Positions 12,935-20,152 of a stretch of DNA of 23,984 nt are shown here, piece after piece. Made by a program: the position numbers and the translations under genes. Under the pieces are notes generated by a model. It was not told the origin of the DNA. It searched no databases and worked only from the letters and a program-made list of their open reading frames with translations. Positions within the stretch are counted from its first letter, which is position 1. Each line of letters begins with the position of its first letter. Origin of the DNA: a virus; the IMG/VR virus record IMGVR_UViG_3300043571_000470, positions 1 through 23,984 of that record; one strand, given 5' to 3'.

Positions 12935-13093
12935 ATGATTGAAAATCTTAAAAAACAAATAGAAATTTCTGAAGCTGTAGGTTTTGCTATAGGTGTTTTG
13001 AATGGAATATTGTTTGTTGATGGATTGACAGAAAGTCAAATAAAAGCTATAAAAGAGGCTATTGAAAAATTAGAAAAATTAAAAAGTTTATGA
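12935..13093 (+). CDS. Methyltransferase-coupled small protein, copy 2 (52 aa)
   Basis: A near-duplicate of the protein at 11321-11482: the central stretch from AVGFAIG to IKEAIE differs only at one residue (VDGLTE against VDRLTE), and the ends diverge more (KLEKLKSL). Its TGA overlaps the second methyltransferase ATG as ATGA. Retention of an intact frame in both copies suggests it is functional. It begins 28 bp after the first methyltransferase stop. Confidence 0.75.
   Translation: MIENLKKQIEISEAVGFAIGVLNGILFVDGLTESQIKAIKEAIEKLEKLKSL
13025..13053 (+). promoter_or_regulatory. Promoter embedded in small partner gene, copy 2
   Basis: TTGACA (13025-13030), a 17-bp spacer identical to that of copy 1, and TATAAA (13048-13053). 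Transcription would start about 30 nt before the second methyltransferase ATG. The full hexamers are kept although flanking codons vary. Confidence 0.58.
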
Positions 13094-13959
13094 TTGATAT
13101 AAAACAAGGCGATTGCCTAGAATTGATGAAAAATATACCTGACGGGAGTGTGGATTGTATAATTAGTGATGTGCCTTATGGTATTGGTATTGATACTTGG
13201 GATAAGCCGATTGATATTTCTTTGTTTATGGATGAATGTAAAAGATTATTAAAAAAAGAAGGTTTTTTGTGTTGGTTTGGGCAAATGCCAACAATGATTG
13301 ACTGGATAAACGAAAGCCAGAAAAGATTTAAATATGCCGAACATATTTCTTGGATAAAAAGATTTTGCACACCATCAAGAAGACTTAAAAGAGGACACGA
13401 AAGCATTTTTATTTATAGAATAGACAAAACAAATTTTTATCAAAATAAAGGACGGTATGAAGATATTGTTGTGCCAAAATTAGATGTAGCAGGGATAAGT
13501 TTAGATGGTATTAAAAGGCATATTTCAAATTTACATTCTTTAATCAATACGGGACAACCAAATTCCAGAGTAAAAAACAAAGGGAAGTCAAACAAAATTT
13601 ATAGTTATCTTGCTGAATTAGGACAAAAAAAAAGCAAACACGATATTTATGCAAGTAGTGGAGATGCTAATTTTACTAATGTTTGGAGCTTTATGCCAGC
13701 AAATTTAGCAAAAAGAAATAAAACAGAACAAGGACACCCCACACAAAAACCTATTAAACTTATTGAAAGGCTTGTAGAAATGTTAAGTTTAGAAAAGATG
13801 ACAATTTTAGACCCCTTCATGGGCAGTGGCACGACTGGAGTTGCCTGTGCTAATTTAGACAGAAATTTTATCGGATATGAATTAGACCCTGAATATTTTG
13901 AGATTGCCAAAGCTAGAATAGAAAATGCAGAAAATAAATTTAAAGAAATGTTAATGTAA
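13090..13959 (+). CDS. DNA methyltransferase 2 (beta-class, probable N6-adenine)
   Basis: The 289-residue protein shares its start (MIDIKQGDCLELMKNIPDGS) with methyltransferase 1, but motif IV reads IISDVPYGIG, a DVPY variant of DPPY seen in some phage and bacterial adenine methyltransferases. The C-terminal block contains HPTQKPIKLIERLVEML, then motif I ILDPFMGSGTTGVACANLD and GYELDPEYFEIAKARIEN. The middle (WFGQMPTMIDWINESQ, ISWIKRFCTPSRRLKRGHES) differs from the first enzyme and presumably reads a different target. Length is typical of small solitary methyltransferases. No cognate restriction gene is obvious, although a DUF559-type nuclease lies upstream. Confidence 0.9.
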   Translation: MIDIKQGDCLELMKNIPDGSVDCIISDVPYGIGIDTWDKPIDISLFMDECKRLLKKEGFLCWFGQMPTMIDWINESQKRFKYAEHISWIKRFCTPSRRLKRGHESIFIYRIDKTNFYQNKGRYEDIVVPKLDVAGISLDGIKRHISNLHSLINTGQPNSRVKNKGKSNKIYSYLAELGQKKSKHDIYASSGDANFTNVWSFMPANLAKRNKTEQGHPTQKPIKLIERLVEMLSLEKMTILDPFMGSGTTGVACANLDRNFIGYELDPEYFEIAKARIENAENKFKEMLM

Positions 13960-13963
13960 AAAT

Positions 13964-14008
13964 ATGCAAAAAGATTGGAAAGGAAATACAGTAATTAGGT
14001 GGATTTAG
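13964..14008 (+). pseudogene. Possible 5' stub of a lost methylase gene
   Basis: Directly after the second methyltransferase comes a 14-codon frame starting MQKDWKGNTV. From memory, an N-terminal (K)DWKGN followed by a longer body is typical of another phage adenine-methylase family (proteins continuing with LGASNH and a DYYAT motif). Here the frame stops after IRWI, so it may be the remnant of a deleted third methylase. Fourteen codons are very little evidence, and a chance match is possible. Confidence 0.35.
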
Positions 14009-14018
14009 TAACTTTTTC

Positions 14019-14047
14019 TTGACAAAAAATAAATAATATTTAATAAT
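14019..14047 (+). promoter_or_regulatory. Sigma-70-type promoter of the accessory gene block
   Basis: TTGACA at 14019-14024 followed by TAATAA at 14041-14046 (16-bp spacer) or AATAAT at 14042-14047 (17-bp spacer). The start would be near 14053, about 25 nt before the ATG at 14079. It lies in the only intergenic gap over 100 bp on this strand after the leader and probably separates replication/modification from the accessory genes. Confidence 0.65.
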
Positions 14048-14078
14048 AGTTTTAGATTAAATAACTAATTTATTTTAT

Positions 14079-14537
14079 ATGGACTATACACCTTTTACAG
14101 ACCTAGAAAAACTTCTTTTAAAAAGATTTACTAGCGGTTGGCAATTTGAAACCGAAAACTCAAATATACAAGAAGATATTAAAAATTATACTTGGGAAAA
14201 AGAAACCTTAGAAAATTATAATGGTTTTAAATTTAAAAAATTATTTAAATCTGCAGAAAACAAAGTTTCTAAAAATGAGAGAGAAGAAAAAGAATGGCTT
14301 TATTTTTGTTTAAGAACTGATAAATGGTTGGATGTATATCGTGCTGATGATTTGCCAACTAATAGCGATAATCAACCACAATCATACCCAGCCGAACAAA
14401 TTTTTTATGTTTATATGAGTTGGTGGGTAGCAAAAGAATTATTACGATATACTGACTCTAAATTTATTAAATCTGTAGATAACACTGAAGTTATTATAAA
14501 TTATCTTAAAACATTAAAAGCAAATATAACTTTATAA
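14079..14537 (+). CDS. Hypothetical protein, 152 aa
   Basis: Unrecognised. Aromatic-rich and charged (FTSGWQFETE, NYTWEKETLENYNGFKFKKL), with EEKEWLYFCLRTDKWLDVYR and a helical C-terminal part (AEQIFYVYMSWWVAKELLRY). No membrane span or catalytic motif is evident. As the first gene after a recognisable promoter it may be expressed well. It precedes a probable ribbon-helix-helix gene by 2 bp. Confidence 0.72.
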   Translation: MDYTPFTDLEKLLLKRFTSGWQFETENSNIQEDIKNYTWEKETLENYNGFKFKKLFKSAENKVSKNEREEKEWLYFCLRTDKWLDVYRADDLPTNSDNQPQSYPAEQIFYVYMSWWVAKELLRYTDSKFIKSVDNTEVIINYLKTLKANITL

Positions 14538-14539
14538 TT

Positions 14540-14842
14540 ATGGCTAGACCAAAAACAATTTTAACTCAAGGAGATATTGAAAAAAAATATCAAAAAATTG
14601 AAACTTATCAAGAAAAAATTAGGCAACTTCAATATAAAACCATTTTAGAACAAAAAAGCCTTGTTAGATTTGGATACCCTAGTGTTATTAAAAAACTTAA
14701 AAAACCAAAACAAGAGACAAACAAAGTCGTTTTGTATCTTAATAAAGATGAGTTTGAATCCTTAAACAATATAGCTAAGGAGAGAGAACAAAGTATAACA
14801 GCCCTTATCAAATCTCAACTAATTAAAAAAGTGTATGTCTAA
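14540..14842 (+). CDS. Probable ribbon-helix-helix DNA-binding protein, 100 aa
   Basis: The C-terminal third reads NKVVLYLNKDEFESLNNIAK, then EREQSITALIKSQLIKKV: one strand followed by two helices, the layout of CopG/Arc-type ribbon-helix-helix repressors. The N-terminal two-thirds is basic and helical (DIEKKYQKIETYQEKIRQLQ), perhaps a second DNA or dimer contact. A transcription regulator of the accessory or late genes is plausible. The stop overlaps the next start by 8 nt (ATGTCTAA). Confidence 0.6.
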   Translation: MARPKTILTQGDIEKKYQKIETYQEKIRQLQYKTILEQKSLVRFGYPSVIKKLKKPKQETNKVVLYLNKDEFESLNNIAKEREQSITALIKSQLIKKVYV

Positions 14843-15446
14843 AGAAATTAAATCAATCAAATTCAAACAGGTAAGAATAATAGAGACAGAGCCGAATGCG
14901 AAAATAAGCGATCACGGAAAGTTCTTTGCAGTTCAAAAAGAAGGTTCAGAAATACCCGACTACTGGGTAGGTAAAGAATATGTGGACAGTATAAAATACA
15001 AAACTCCAAAAATCCTAAAAAGAGCTGATGGGAGTGTGATTAGTGAGCCAGAGGAGGGAACTACAGTAGTTTTAATTACTGAGCCTGAACATTTTGAAGA
15101 TAAATATAGAATTCAGCTTTTAACTTTTTATAAAGAGCATAAACTTTTATTAAAATATGGGTATGTTTTTTTGAAAGAAGACGAACATCTAGCCGAAAAA
15201 AAAGCCAAAATGCTAACCAAACAGCTAGAAATTCAGTATGAGATTGATAGGTTGAATGCTGAAGAAGGAGAGAATTTTGGGCAAATCTTTTACTTTAGAT
15301 TATCTAAAAATAAAGAAATAGTAGAGGTTGAATCAACTAATGAAAATGCTTTGAATGTTTTACTTTTTAGCAATAGAACAGCAGAAACAATCTTAGCTAA
15401 ATACAGCCAAGAAGAGCTGAAACAATACTTAGGAATAATAATTTAA
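14835..15446 (+). CDS. Hypothetical protein, 203 aa
   Basis: Unrecognised. The N-terminal ~100 residues look beta-rich (IKSIKFKQVRIIETEPNAKI, SEIPDYWVGKEYVDS), the middle is a charged helix (EHLAEKKAKMLTKQLEIQYE), and the end alternates strand and helix (IFYFRLSKNKEIVEVEST, SQEELKQYLGIII). It overlaps the preceding regulator gene by 8 nt and is followed 4 bp later by a helix-turn-helix gene. No motif allows a function. Confidence 0.75.
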   Translation: MSKEIKSIKFKQVRIIETEPNAKISDHGKFFAVQKEGSEIPDYWVGKEYVDSIKYKTPKILKRADGSVISEPEEGTTVVLITEPEHFEDKYRIQLLTFYKEHKLLLKYGYVFLKEDEHLAEKKAKMLTKQLEIQYEIDRLNAEEGENFGQIFYFRLSKNKEIVEVESTNENALNVLLFSNRTAETILAKYSQEELKQYLGIII

Positions 15447-15450
15447 AACT

Positions 15451-15915
15451 ATGTCTAAAAAAAGAAGGTCAGAAGAAGAAAAAAGGCAATTAATTGATGA
15501 GTTTTTGACAGCTGAGTTAAGTTTTACAAACTTTGCCAGATATAAAGAAATTTGCCCTAAAAACCTAGAAAAAATGTTTAGACTTAGTTATTACAAAAAA
15601 GAGGAAAGAGATAGAATAATAAAACATTACAACGGGCAAAAAGTTTTTAGAAAAGTTAATTTTACTGGGATAAAAGAAACCAAAGAAGAAAATTATACAA
15701 GGAGGATGGTTGATAATATAGAGGTTGGAAAAAAAATTGAACTTGGTTTTATGAGAAATGTAAAACAAGTAAGCAAAAAAAACTATAGAATCCTTTATAG
15801 AAAGTTTTGTAAAAATCCAAAAAATGAACTTTTAGCAACTTATATAAAAACACTAAATCCTGACTTGCAGGTAAAAAACAAGGAAATCTTGAAATTATTA
15901 AAGGATTATGATTAA
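15451..15915 (+). CDS. Probable helix-turn-helix protein, 154 aa
   Basis: The first 45 residues (RRSEEEKRQLIDEFLTAELS, then FTNFARYKEICPKNLEKMF) have the spacing of a transposase-type helix-turn-helix; the rest is strongly basic and helical. The design recalls the protein at 971-1405, but no residue-level homology is evident. No recombinase active site is seen, so a DNA-binding regulator or structural protein is likelier than a transposase. The end overlaps the next gene start by 8 nt. Confidence 0.65.
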   Translation: MSKKRRSEEEKRQLIDEFLTAELSFTNFARYKEICPKNLEKMFRLSYYKKEERDRIIKHYNGQKVFRKVNFTGIKETKEENYTRRMVDNIEVGKKIELGFMRNVKQVSKKNYRILYRKFCKNPKNELLATYIKTLNPDLQVKNKEILKLLKDYD

Positions 15916-16147
15916 TAAAAGAATAAAACAAGCCTTTGAATTTAATATTGAGGATTTAGGCTGTAGTATAAGTAAATATACAAACTTTTCTTGTTTTCAA
16001 CCTTCTTTATCTTTTTCACATTATGATTTATATCTTTTTAACAGGTATTTTTTAAATAAAGTAAATATATTAATTACTAGCTGTGAAAACATTTGTTTAT
16101 TTCCAATTTCTAAAATTTATATTAAATATTATGTTACAAAAAGTTAA
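15908..16147 (+). CDS. Hypothetical protein, 79 aa
   Basis: Unrecognised. Rich in aromatic and hydroxyl residues (NFSCFQPSLSFSHYDLYLFN) with three cysteines and a beta-like C-terminus (FPISKIYIKYYVTKS). It starts inside the end of the preceding gene (8-nt overlap) and its own end overlaps the next by 17 nt. Weak coding signs mean it could be spurious, but the coupled layout and absence of another frame here support it. Confidence 0.55.
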   Translation: MINKRIKQAFEFNIEDLGCSISKYTNFSCFQPSLSFSHYDLYLFNRYFLNKVNILITSCENICLFPISKIYIKYYVTKS

Positions 16148-16391
16148 AAACAATATCAGACAATTTTTACTAAAAAAACTTTTACTAAAAGATGAGTTTA
16201 TTTCTCATAGAGGTAATTTTGTCTCTTTTATTCATATTGCAACCTTTATAGAAACTATAAAAAGTATAAAACATAAAAAAGATGAGTGGCAAAAACTCAC
16301 AGTATTTTTCAAACCTAATCAAGATGAAAGTATTAATATACACGAAATAATAATTGGAGATTATCAAGAACCAAAAAAAACTTTTAACTAA
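16131..16391 (+). CDS. Hypothetical basic protein, 86 aa
   Basis: Unrecognised. Start chosen at 16131 (MLQKVKNNIRQFLLKKLLLK), which limits overlap with the preceding gene to 17 nt; an upstream in-frame ATG at 16083 would overlap it by 65 nt. The N-terminal half is a basic helix, followed by a strand segment (FISHRGNFVSFIHIATFIET) and a hydrophilic end. Function unknown. Confidence 0.62.
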   Translation: MLQKVKNNIRQFLLKKLLLKDEFISHRGNFVSFIHIATFIETIKSIKHKKDEWQKLTVFFKPNQDESINIHEIIIGDYQEPKKTFN

Positions 16392-16397
16392 ATATTT

Positions 16398-16754
16398 ATG
16401 TCATCTTTACAAAATTTTCCACATAAAATTAAAAAAAAACCTTTTTCTGGCAAAGTAAATATCTATTTTCAAGTAGAAAAGGATGGAGAAATAAAATATT
16501 TTGCTACTAATACAAAAGGAGATATTTTTGGTGCTTTAGTAGTTGGAGAGAATGAAATAGCTTTTGATTTTTACAATAAAGAAAAATATATATTTGCAAA
16601 ATATACTTTTGATACTGTAGAAAAATTAAAAAAAGAATTATTTATATATAGAAATAAAGAAAAGATTAAACAACAACAAGAAGAAGAAAAAGAAGGAAAA
16701 CCTGTGCTTAATAGGTTATTAATTGTTGATAAAATAGAAACTATAGAAATTTAA
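16398..16754 (+). CDS. Hypothetical protein, 118 aa
   Basis: Unrecognised. A beta-rich first part (GKVNIYFQVEKDGEIKYFAT, ALVVGENEIAFDFYNKEKYI) is followed by a long lysine/glutamine/glutamate helix (KLKKELFIYRNKEKIKQQQE) and a hydrophobic C-terminal strand (LLIVDKIETIEI). No membrane span. It lies 6 bp after its neighbour and 14 bp before a small membrane protein. Confidence 0.7.
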   Translation: MSSLQNFPHKIKKKPFSGKVNIYFQVEKDGEIKYFATNTKGDIFGALVVGENEIAFDFYNKEKYIFAKYTFDTVEKLKKELFIYRNKEKIKQQQEEEKEGKPVLNRLLIVDKIETIEI

Positions 16755-16768
16755 TTAAACTTATTTTT

Positions 16769-16936
16769 ATGTCAGAAAAACCAAAACTTGAAAAACTTAT
16801 GTTATTATTTTTAATGTCAATAGTAATATTTACAGCATTGGGACTACTTTTAATTAAAGTTTATTTACCAATTCCTATTTTTTTATTTTTATTTTATTTA
16901 CTTATAAAAACGTTTATTGAGTTCTCTGACCTTTAG
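16769..16936 (+). CDS. Small two-helix membrane protein, 55 aa
   Basis: Two hydrophobic segments: about residues 10-29 (LMLLFLMSIVIFTALGLLLI) and 32-49 (YLPIPIFLFLFYLLIKTF), with a charged N-terminus. Its last codons (EFSDL, stop) fall within the first copy of a 28-bp direct repeat, so the C-terminus was probably shaped by that recombination. The start is preceded by TTAATTAAACTTATTTTT. A holin-like role is possible; nothing proves it. Confidence 0.6.
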   Translation: MSEKPKLEKLMLLFLMSIVIFTALGLLLIKVYLPIPIFLFLFYLLIKTFIEFSDL

Positions 16937-16948
16937 CAATCTCTTTTT
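16921..16948. repeat. 28-bp direct repeat, left copy
   Basis: This 28-bp sequence (begins GTTCTCTGACCTTTAG) is repeated exactly at 17548-17575. The left copy covers the end of the small membrane protein gene and the gap after it. Together the copies bracket a 599-bp segment that holds nearly all of one gene. Confidence 0.9.
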
Positions 16949-16966
16949 TACTTAATCATTAATCTT

Positions 16967-17563
16967 ATGTTAGAACTTTTAATAACAATAACTTTACAAA
17001 TTCTCTTTGTAATTTTAATCGCTACAATATGTTTCTGTTTATTAATCGTAATACCACTTGTTTTAATAATATGGTTTGGAGATTACTTTTGTCCTTTTAT
17101 AGACCCTTTATTTGCTAAATTTAAACATAAAAAAGAGGAAGTGTTGCAAAACAGAGAGGACGAAGAAGACAATATCAAAAAAATAGAATTTAAAAAGTCA
17201 TCACTTGAAAGAAGAAAAACAGTGATTAAAAGACATTTTAAAAAAGAACAGCTGGATTTTCATTACAGATATGTTTTTTTTGTTAGTCGTTTGAGAGAAG
17301 ATATTGAGAATATTTATATTCTTAAATATGATAATGAAACTGGATTAAAAGAAATAGATTCATTACGAAAATATAATAGAAAATATAAGAGTTTAGAAAG
17401 TCTTTGCGAAACTTATGAAAAACCATACTTTGATATTCCTTTTTCTTCAATAATTTATGTTGATAGTGAAAGATTAGAAAAATTATTTATAGATAATAAT
17501 TTTATATTTACACAAAAAAGAATTTTTGCAGAAAGCATTAAAAAGATGTTCTCTGACCTTTAG
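16967..17563 (+). CDS. Membrane-anchored hypothetical protein between 28-bp repeats, 198 aa
   Basis: The N-terminal ~45 residues are strongly hydrophobic (LLITITLQILFVILIATICF, then LLIVIPLVLIIWFGDYF), forming one or two membrane spans, followed by an acidic-basic hinge (KHKKEEVLQNREDEEDNIKK) and a soluble domain with FHYRYVFFVSRLREDIENIY and PFSSIIYVDSERLEKLF. No family is recognised. It overlaps the head gene tail-to-tail by 26 bp; its last residues (MFSDL) lie in the right copy of the repeat. Position between repeats suggests a recently gained accessory gene, perhaps acting at the host envelope (for example exclusion); this is inference. Confidence 0.72.
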   Translation: MLELLITITLQILFVILIATICFCLLIVIPLVLIIWFGDYFCPFIDPLFAKFKHKKEEVLQNREDEEDNIKKIEFKKSSLERRKTVIKRHFKKEQLDFHYRYVFFVSRLREDIENIYILKYDNETGLKEIDSLRKYNRKYKSLESLCETYEKPYFDIPFSSIIYVDSERLEKLFIDNNFIFTQKRIFAESIKKMFSDL

Positions 17564-18686
17564 CAATCTCTTTTTCCTTTTCCAAGTCAAAAACTGGGTA
17601 ATAATACTCTTGGCTATTGTGGTGTATTCCCATACCATTTACAACATTTAAGTTATTCAAACCACCAACCACAGCCCATTCATCCTTAGTTTTTATCTGA
17701 TAAAGATATTTTCTAGTCTGTCCACTCGGATCTAAACTATCAATTATCACACTTGGCACAACCATTTTATAATATTTTACCTTATTGTTGAAAGCTATAA
17801 TTGACCTAAACAAAGCTCTAGGATGTGTCAAAACAGACAATTTAAAATCGTTTTTATTAAAGCTCAAACCTTTTAATTGCTCGCTCTTTAAATCTCTTTT
17901 GTAGTGTAAATTATCAAAAAACAATTCCTTAGTCTGCCGAAAAGACTTTGAAAAAAAACCTTTGACATTTGATAAATACATATCAGCTAAATGTTTCCTT
18001 TCCCTTTCAATTTCATTTTTAGTCAACTTTTCTAAATCAAAAATTCCCAAAGCGATTAATGCAAGTTTTATAGCTTCATTATTTAAGTTATCCTGTAGTT
18101 TTTCATTAAATAATTTTATAGCTTCTTCCTCCGCTTTTAATAAATATTCGTCCGCTAAATTTCTTTTCTCCTCCTCCGAAATATCCAAAGCATAAATTCT
18201 ATCCAGCTCATCTTTTATATCATTTTCAATTTTAATTAAAGCAGGTAATAAAACCTTTGCGAATTCTCCTTGCAAAAAAGTTTCCAACTCATCAATCAAA
18301 TCAGTGTATTTTTTCTCCTCCTCCGAAATTTCCACAGTTTCGCCAGCTCTAATAAAATATTTTTCAGCAGTTTGCAATTTTTCTAAAACCCAATTTGAAA
18401 AGTCCTTATAGCTTCTATTTACAGCCTCGTTTTCAATCATTTTGTTTAATCCTTCGTAATCAGGGCTAAAGTTGCTATAAATTGAAGTTTTAAGCCTTGT
18501 GTTTAATTCTCCTAATTCTCCTACCCCAAATAATAAAACTTTACTATTCAAAACCGAAAATTCGCTTAATTCTTTCAGTTCGCCGTCATCAATTTGTCTA
18601 GTTAATAAAACTTGTCCTAAAATATCTTGATGTATTTTTATCAAGACATCTTTGTTTAATCCAAAAGTTTGAATTTTTTTAAACAT
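17538..18686 (-). CDS. Probable minor head / head-morphogenesis protein
   Basis: The 382-residue protein follows the portal gene by 2 bp, the standard place of Mu gpF-like or SPP1 gp7-like minor head proteins. The N-terminal part is helical, the middle (about 120-220) is a charged coiled coil (EEKKYTDLIDELETFLQGEF, KRNLADEYLLKAEEEAIKLF), and the C-terminal ~120 residues are mixed, with LSVLTHPRALFRSIIAFNNK, KYLYQIKTKDEWAVVGGLNN and GMGIHHNSQEYYYPVF. The late G-x-HHNSQEYYYPV resembles the closing block of the MuF fold, where a His/Cys-rich end is usual. Assignment is by order and general form, not by a diagnostic motif. No capsid gene follows. Confidence 0.6.
   Translation of the reverse strand: MFKKIQTFGLNKDVLIKIHQDILGQVLLTRQIDDGELKELSEFSVLNSKVLLFGVGELGELNTRLKTSIYSNFSPDYEGLNKMIENEAVNRSYKDFSNWVLEKLQTAEKYFIRAGETVEISEEEKKYTDLIDELETFLQGEFAKVLLPALIKIENDIKDELDRIYALDISEEEKRNLADEYLLKAEEEAIKLFNEKLQDNLNNEAIKLALIALGIFDLEKLTKNEIERERKHLADMYLSNVKGFFSKSFRQTKELFFDNLHYKRDLKSEQLKGLSFNKNDFKLSVLTHPRALFRSIIAFNNKVKYYKMVVPSVIIDSLDPSGQTRKYLYQIKTKDEWAVVGGLNNLNVVNGMGIHHNSQEYYYPVFDLEKEKEIAKGQRTSF
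17548..17575. repeat. 28-bp direct repeat, right copy
   Basis: Exact match to 16921-16948. This copy is native coding sequence of the head gene on the minus strand (its C-terminal codons) and also supplies the last codons of the plus-strand gene. The left copy therefore looks like the derived one. Confidence 0.9.
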
Positions 18687-18688
18687 AC

Positions 18689-20152
18689 TTATTTTTCTAA
18701 AACTGCTTTAAAAGATTTGTCTAGTCTAATTTGAATATTTTCCCAAATATTATTTTGTTGTCTTTTATTTATATTTTCTGAATAGCTAACACCAGTAAAA
18801 CTATCAGATATCTGTTCGTTAGTTGACGGTGCCAAATCAATCTCCTTTTCTGTTGGTTTTATAAATTCAAACCCGCCAGTTTGTAACATTGCAAATTTAT
18901 CAGCAGTTGGAACTACAACAACCCCACTTGCAGAAAAAGTTTCGTTTGCTACTTTTAAATTCGCAAAGTAGTTGCTATTTTGTTTGTCAACTAATTCTTT
19001 GATTCTTGCCTCCTCGCTGGTGAATTGTCTTGAAATTGTAAATCTATATTCTGTCTCGTCAAAGTTTGGGTCAATCAGTGGTAAAATACACTTATTAACT
19101 ATATTTTCAAACTCTTGTGCCACTGGACGGATTGATTGGTAGAGTTGGTCTATTGATTTTTCATAATTGTCATATTTACTTAAAGAATTATCAAGCAAAG
19201 ACGGGTCAAAACCCATAGCTTTACAAATATTATCACTATTCATTTTTGAAGTCTCGGTCGTTCTCATTTGACTTGCATTCATCTGAATAGGTTGGAAATT
19301 TAAAACTCCATCTAAATAATGGAAAGCTCCAGAATTTTCAATTGTATTCATTTCGTGAAATTTTTGCTCTATCATTTTGTCTTGCATTTCAATAGCTTGT
19401 TCATCCATTCCAGCTTGTCTCAAAGAGTTTTTATCAAGTGAAACCATTGTAGATGCTTTCATTCCTTTATTATAAATTCCGTCAATAGCTCTCATCATAT
19501 TATATTCAACCACAGCATACTTGTAAGCTACAACAACACCATTACTAGCGAAAGCATAATTTCCGTTTGGATTTGACACTTTAAAATGATAAATTCTCTT
19601 GTCGTCTCCTTTAAATTCATAACCTAATTTAGCTTGCCCATTTTTGTCTAAAATACGATATTTTGCTACTTTAAGATCTGTGCTATCTTCCCCTAACAAA
19701 ACTTGCACTCTTGGTCTTCCGTTCATTACAAAAGGATCACAGTTTAAAATCATTTTGCCGTTTTTCTTTGTAGGATAAATTAAAGCATTTCCCAAACCTA
19801 AACCCCACTGTGCAATCATTAAACTTTTAAAAATATTATCAAGTCCGTGTTCGTTTAATAATCTCATATATTCCCTCCCAACCTTGTTTTGTTTATATTC
19901 TCCGTTTTTTTCAATCTTATTTACTCTAAAACTACTTGACATCATTAAATCAGAATTTTTTGTAAATATTGCAAACCAAGTCGGACAAGACATAAAAACC
20001 TCTGTCAACTGTAGCAAATTTAGTCTGCGATCTTCTATTGGTGCATAATTATATTCACTCAAAATATGGTTGGTAGAATTAGCAAAATTGTTGCTTTTGT
20101 AATGGCTAAGGTTGATAATATCCTCAAGACTTCTTGTTGCATATTTAGACAT
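18689..20152 (-). CDS. Portal protein (HK97/SPP1-like fold)
   Basis: The 487-residue protein lies between the large terminase and the minor head gene. The N-terminal third has the clip and wing-type mix (LLQLTEVFMSCPTWFAIFTK, LMIAQWGLGLGNALIYPTKK). The diagnostic part is the stem region at about 330-390: SDNICKAMGFDPSLLDNSLS, then YDNYEKSIDQLYQSIRPVAQ and EFENIVNKCILPLID, matching the 'I-C-x-x-G-P, asparagine, then long helix' pattern of phage portals. Twelve copies would form the ring at the capsid vertex through which DNA is pumped. Its start overlaps the terminase end by 8 nt (ATGTCTAA). Confidence 0.88.
   Translation of the reverse strand: MSKYATRSLEDIINLSHYKSNNFANSTNHILSEYNYAPIEDRRLNLLQLTEVFMSCPTWFAIFTKNSDLMMSSSFRVNKIEKNGEYKQNKVGREYMRLLNEHGLDNIFKSLMIAQWGLGLGNALIYPTKKNGKMILNCDPFVMNGRPRVQVLLGEDSTDLKVAKYRILDKNGQAKLGYEFKGDDKRIYHFKVSNPNGNYAFASNGVVVAYKYAVVEYNMMRAIDGIYNKGMKASTMVSLDKNSLRQAGMDEQAIEMQDKMIEQKFHEMNTIENSGAFHYLDGVLNFQPIQMNASQMRTTETSKMNSDNICKAMGFDPSLLDNSLSKYDNYEKSIDQLYQSIRPVAQEFENIVNKCILPLIDPNFDETEYRFTISRQFTSEEARIKELVDKQNSNYFANLKVANETFSASGVVVVPTADKFAMLQTGGFEFIKPTEKEIDLAPSTNEQISDSFTGVSYSENINKRQQNNIWENIQIRLDKSFKAVLEK

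Noticed and set aside
971-15915. The helix-turn-helix proteins at 971-1405 and 15451-15915 as transposases.
   Set aside because: Neither has a DDE or serine/tyrosine recombinase domain, terminal inverted repeats or target duplications.
16083-16130. Longer start for the gene at 16131-16391.
   Set aside because: It would overlap the preceding gene by 65 nt, whereas overlaps elsewhere in this window are mostly 4 to 8 nt.
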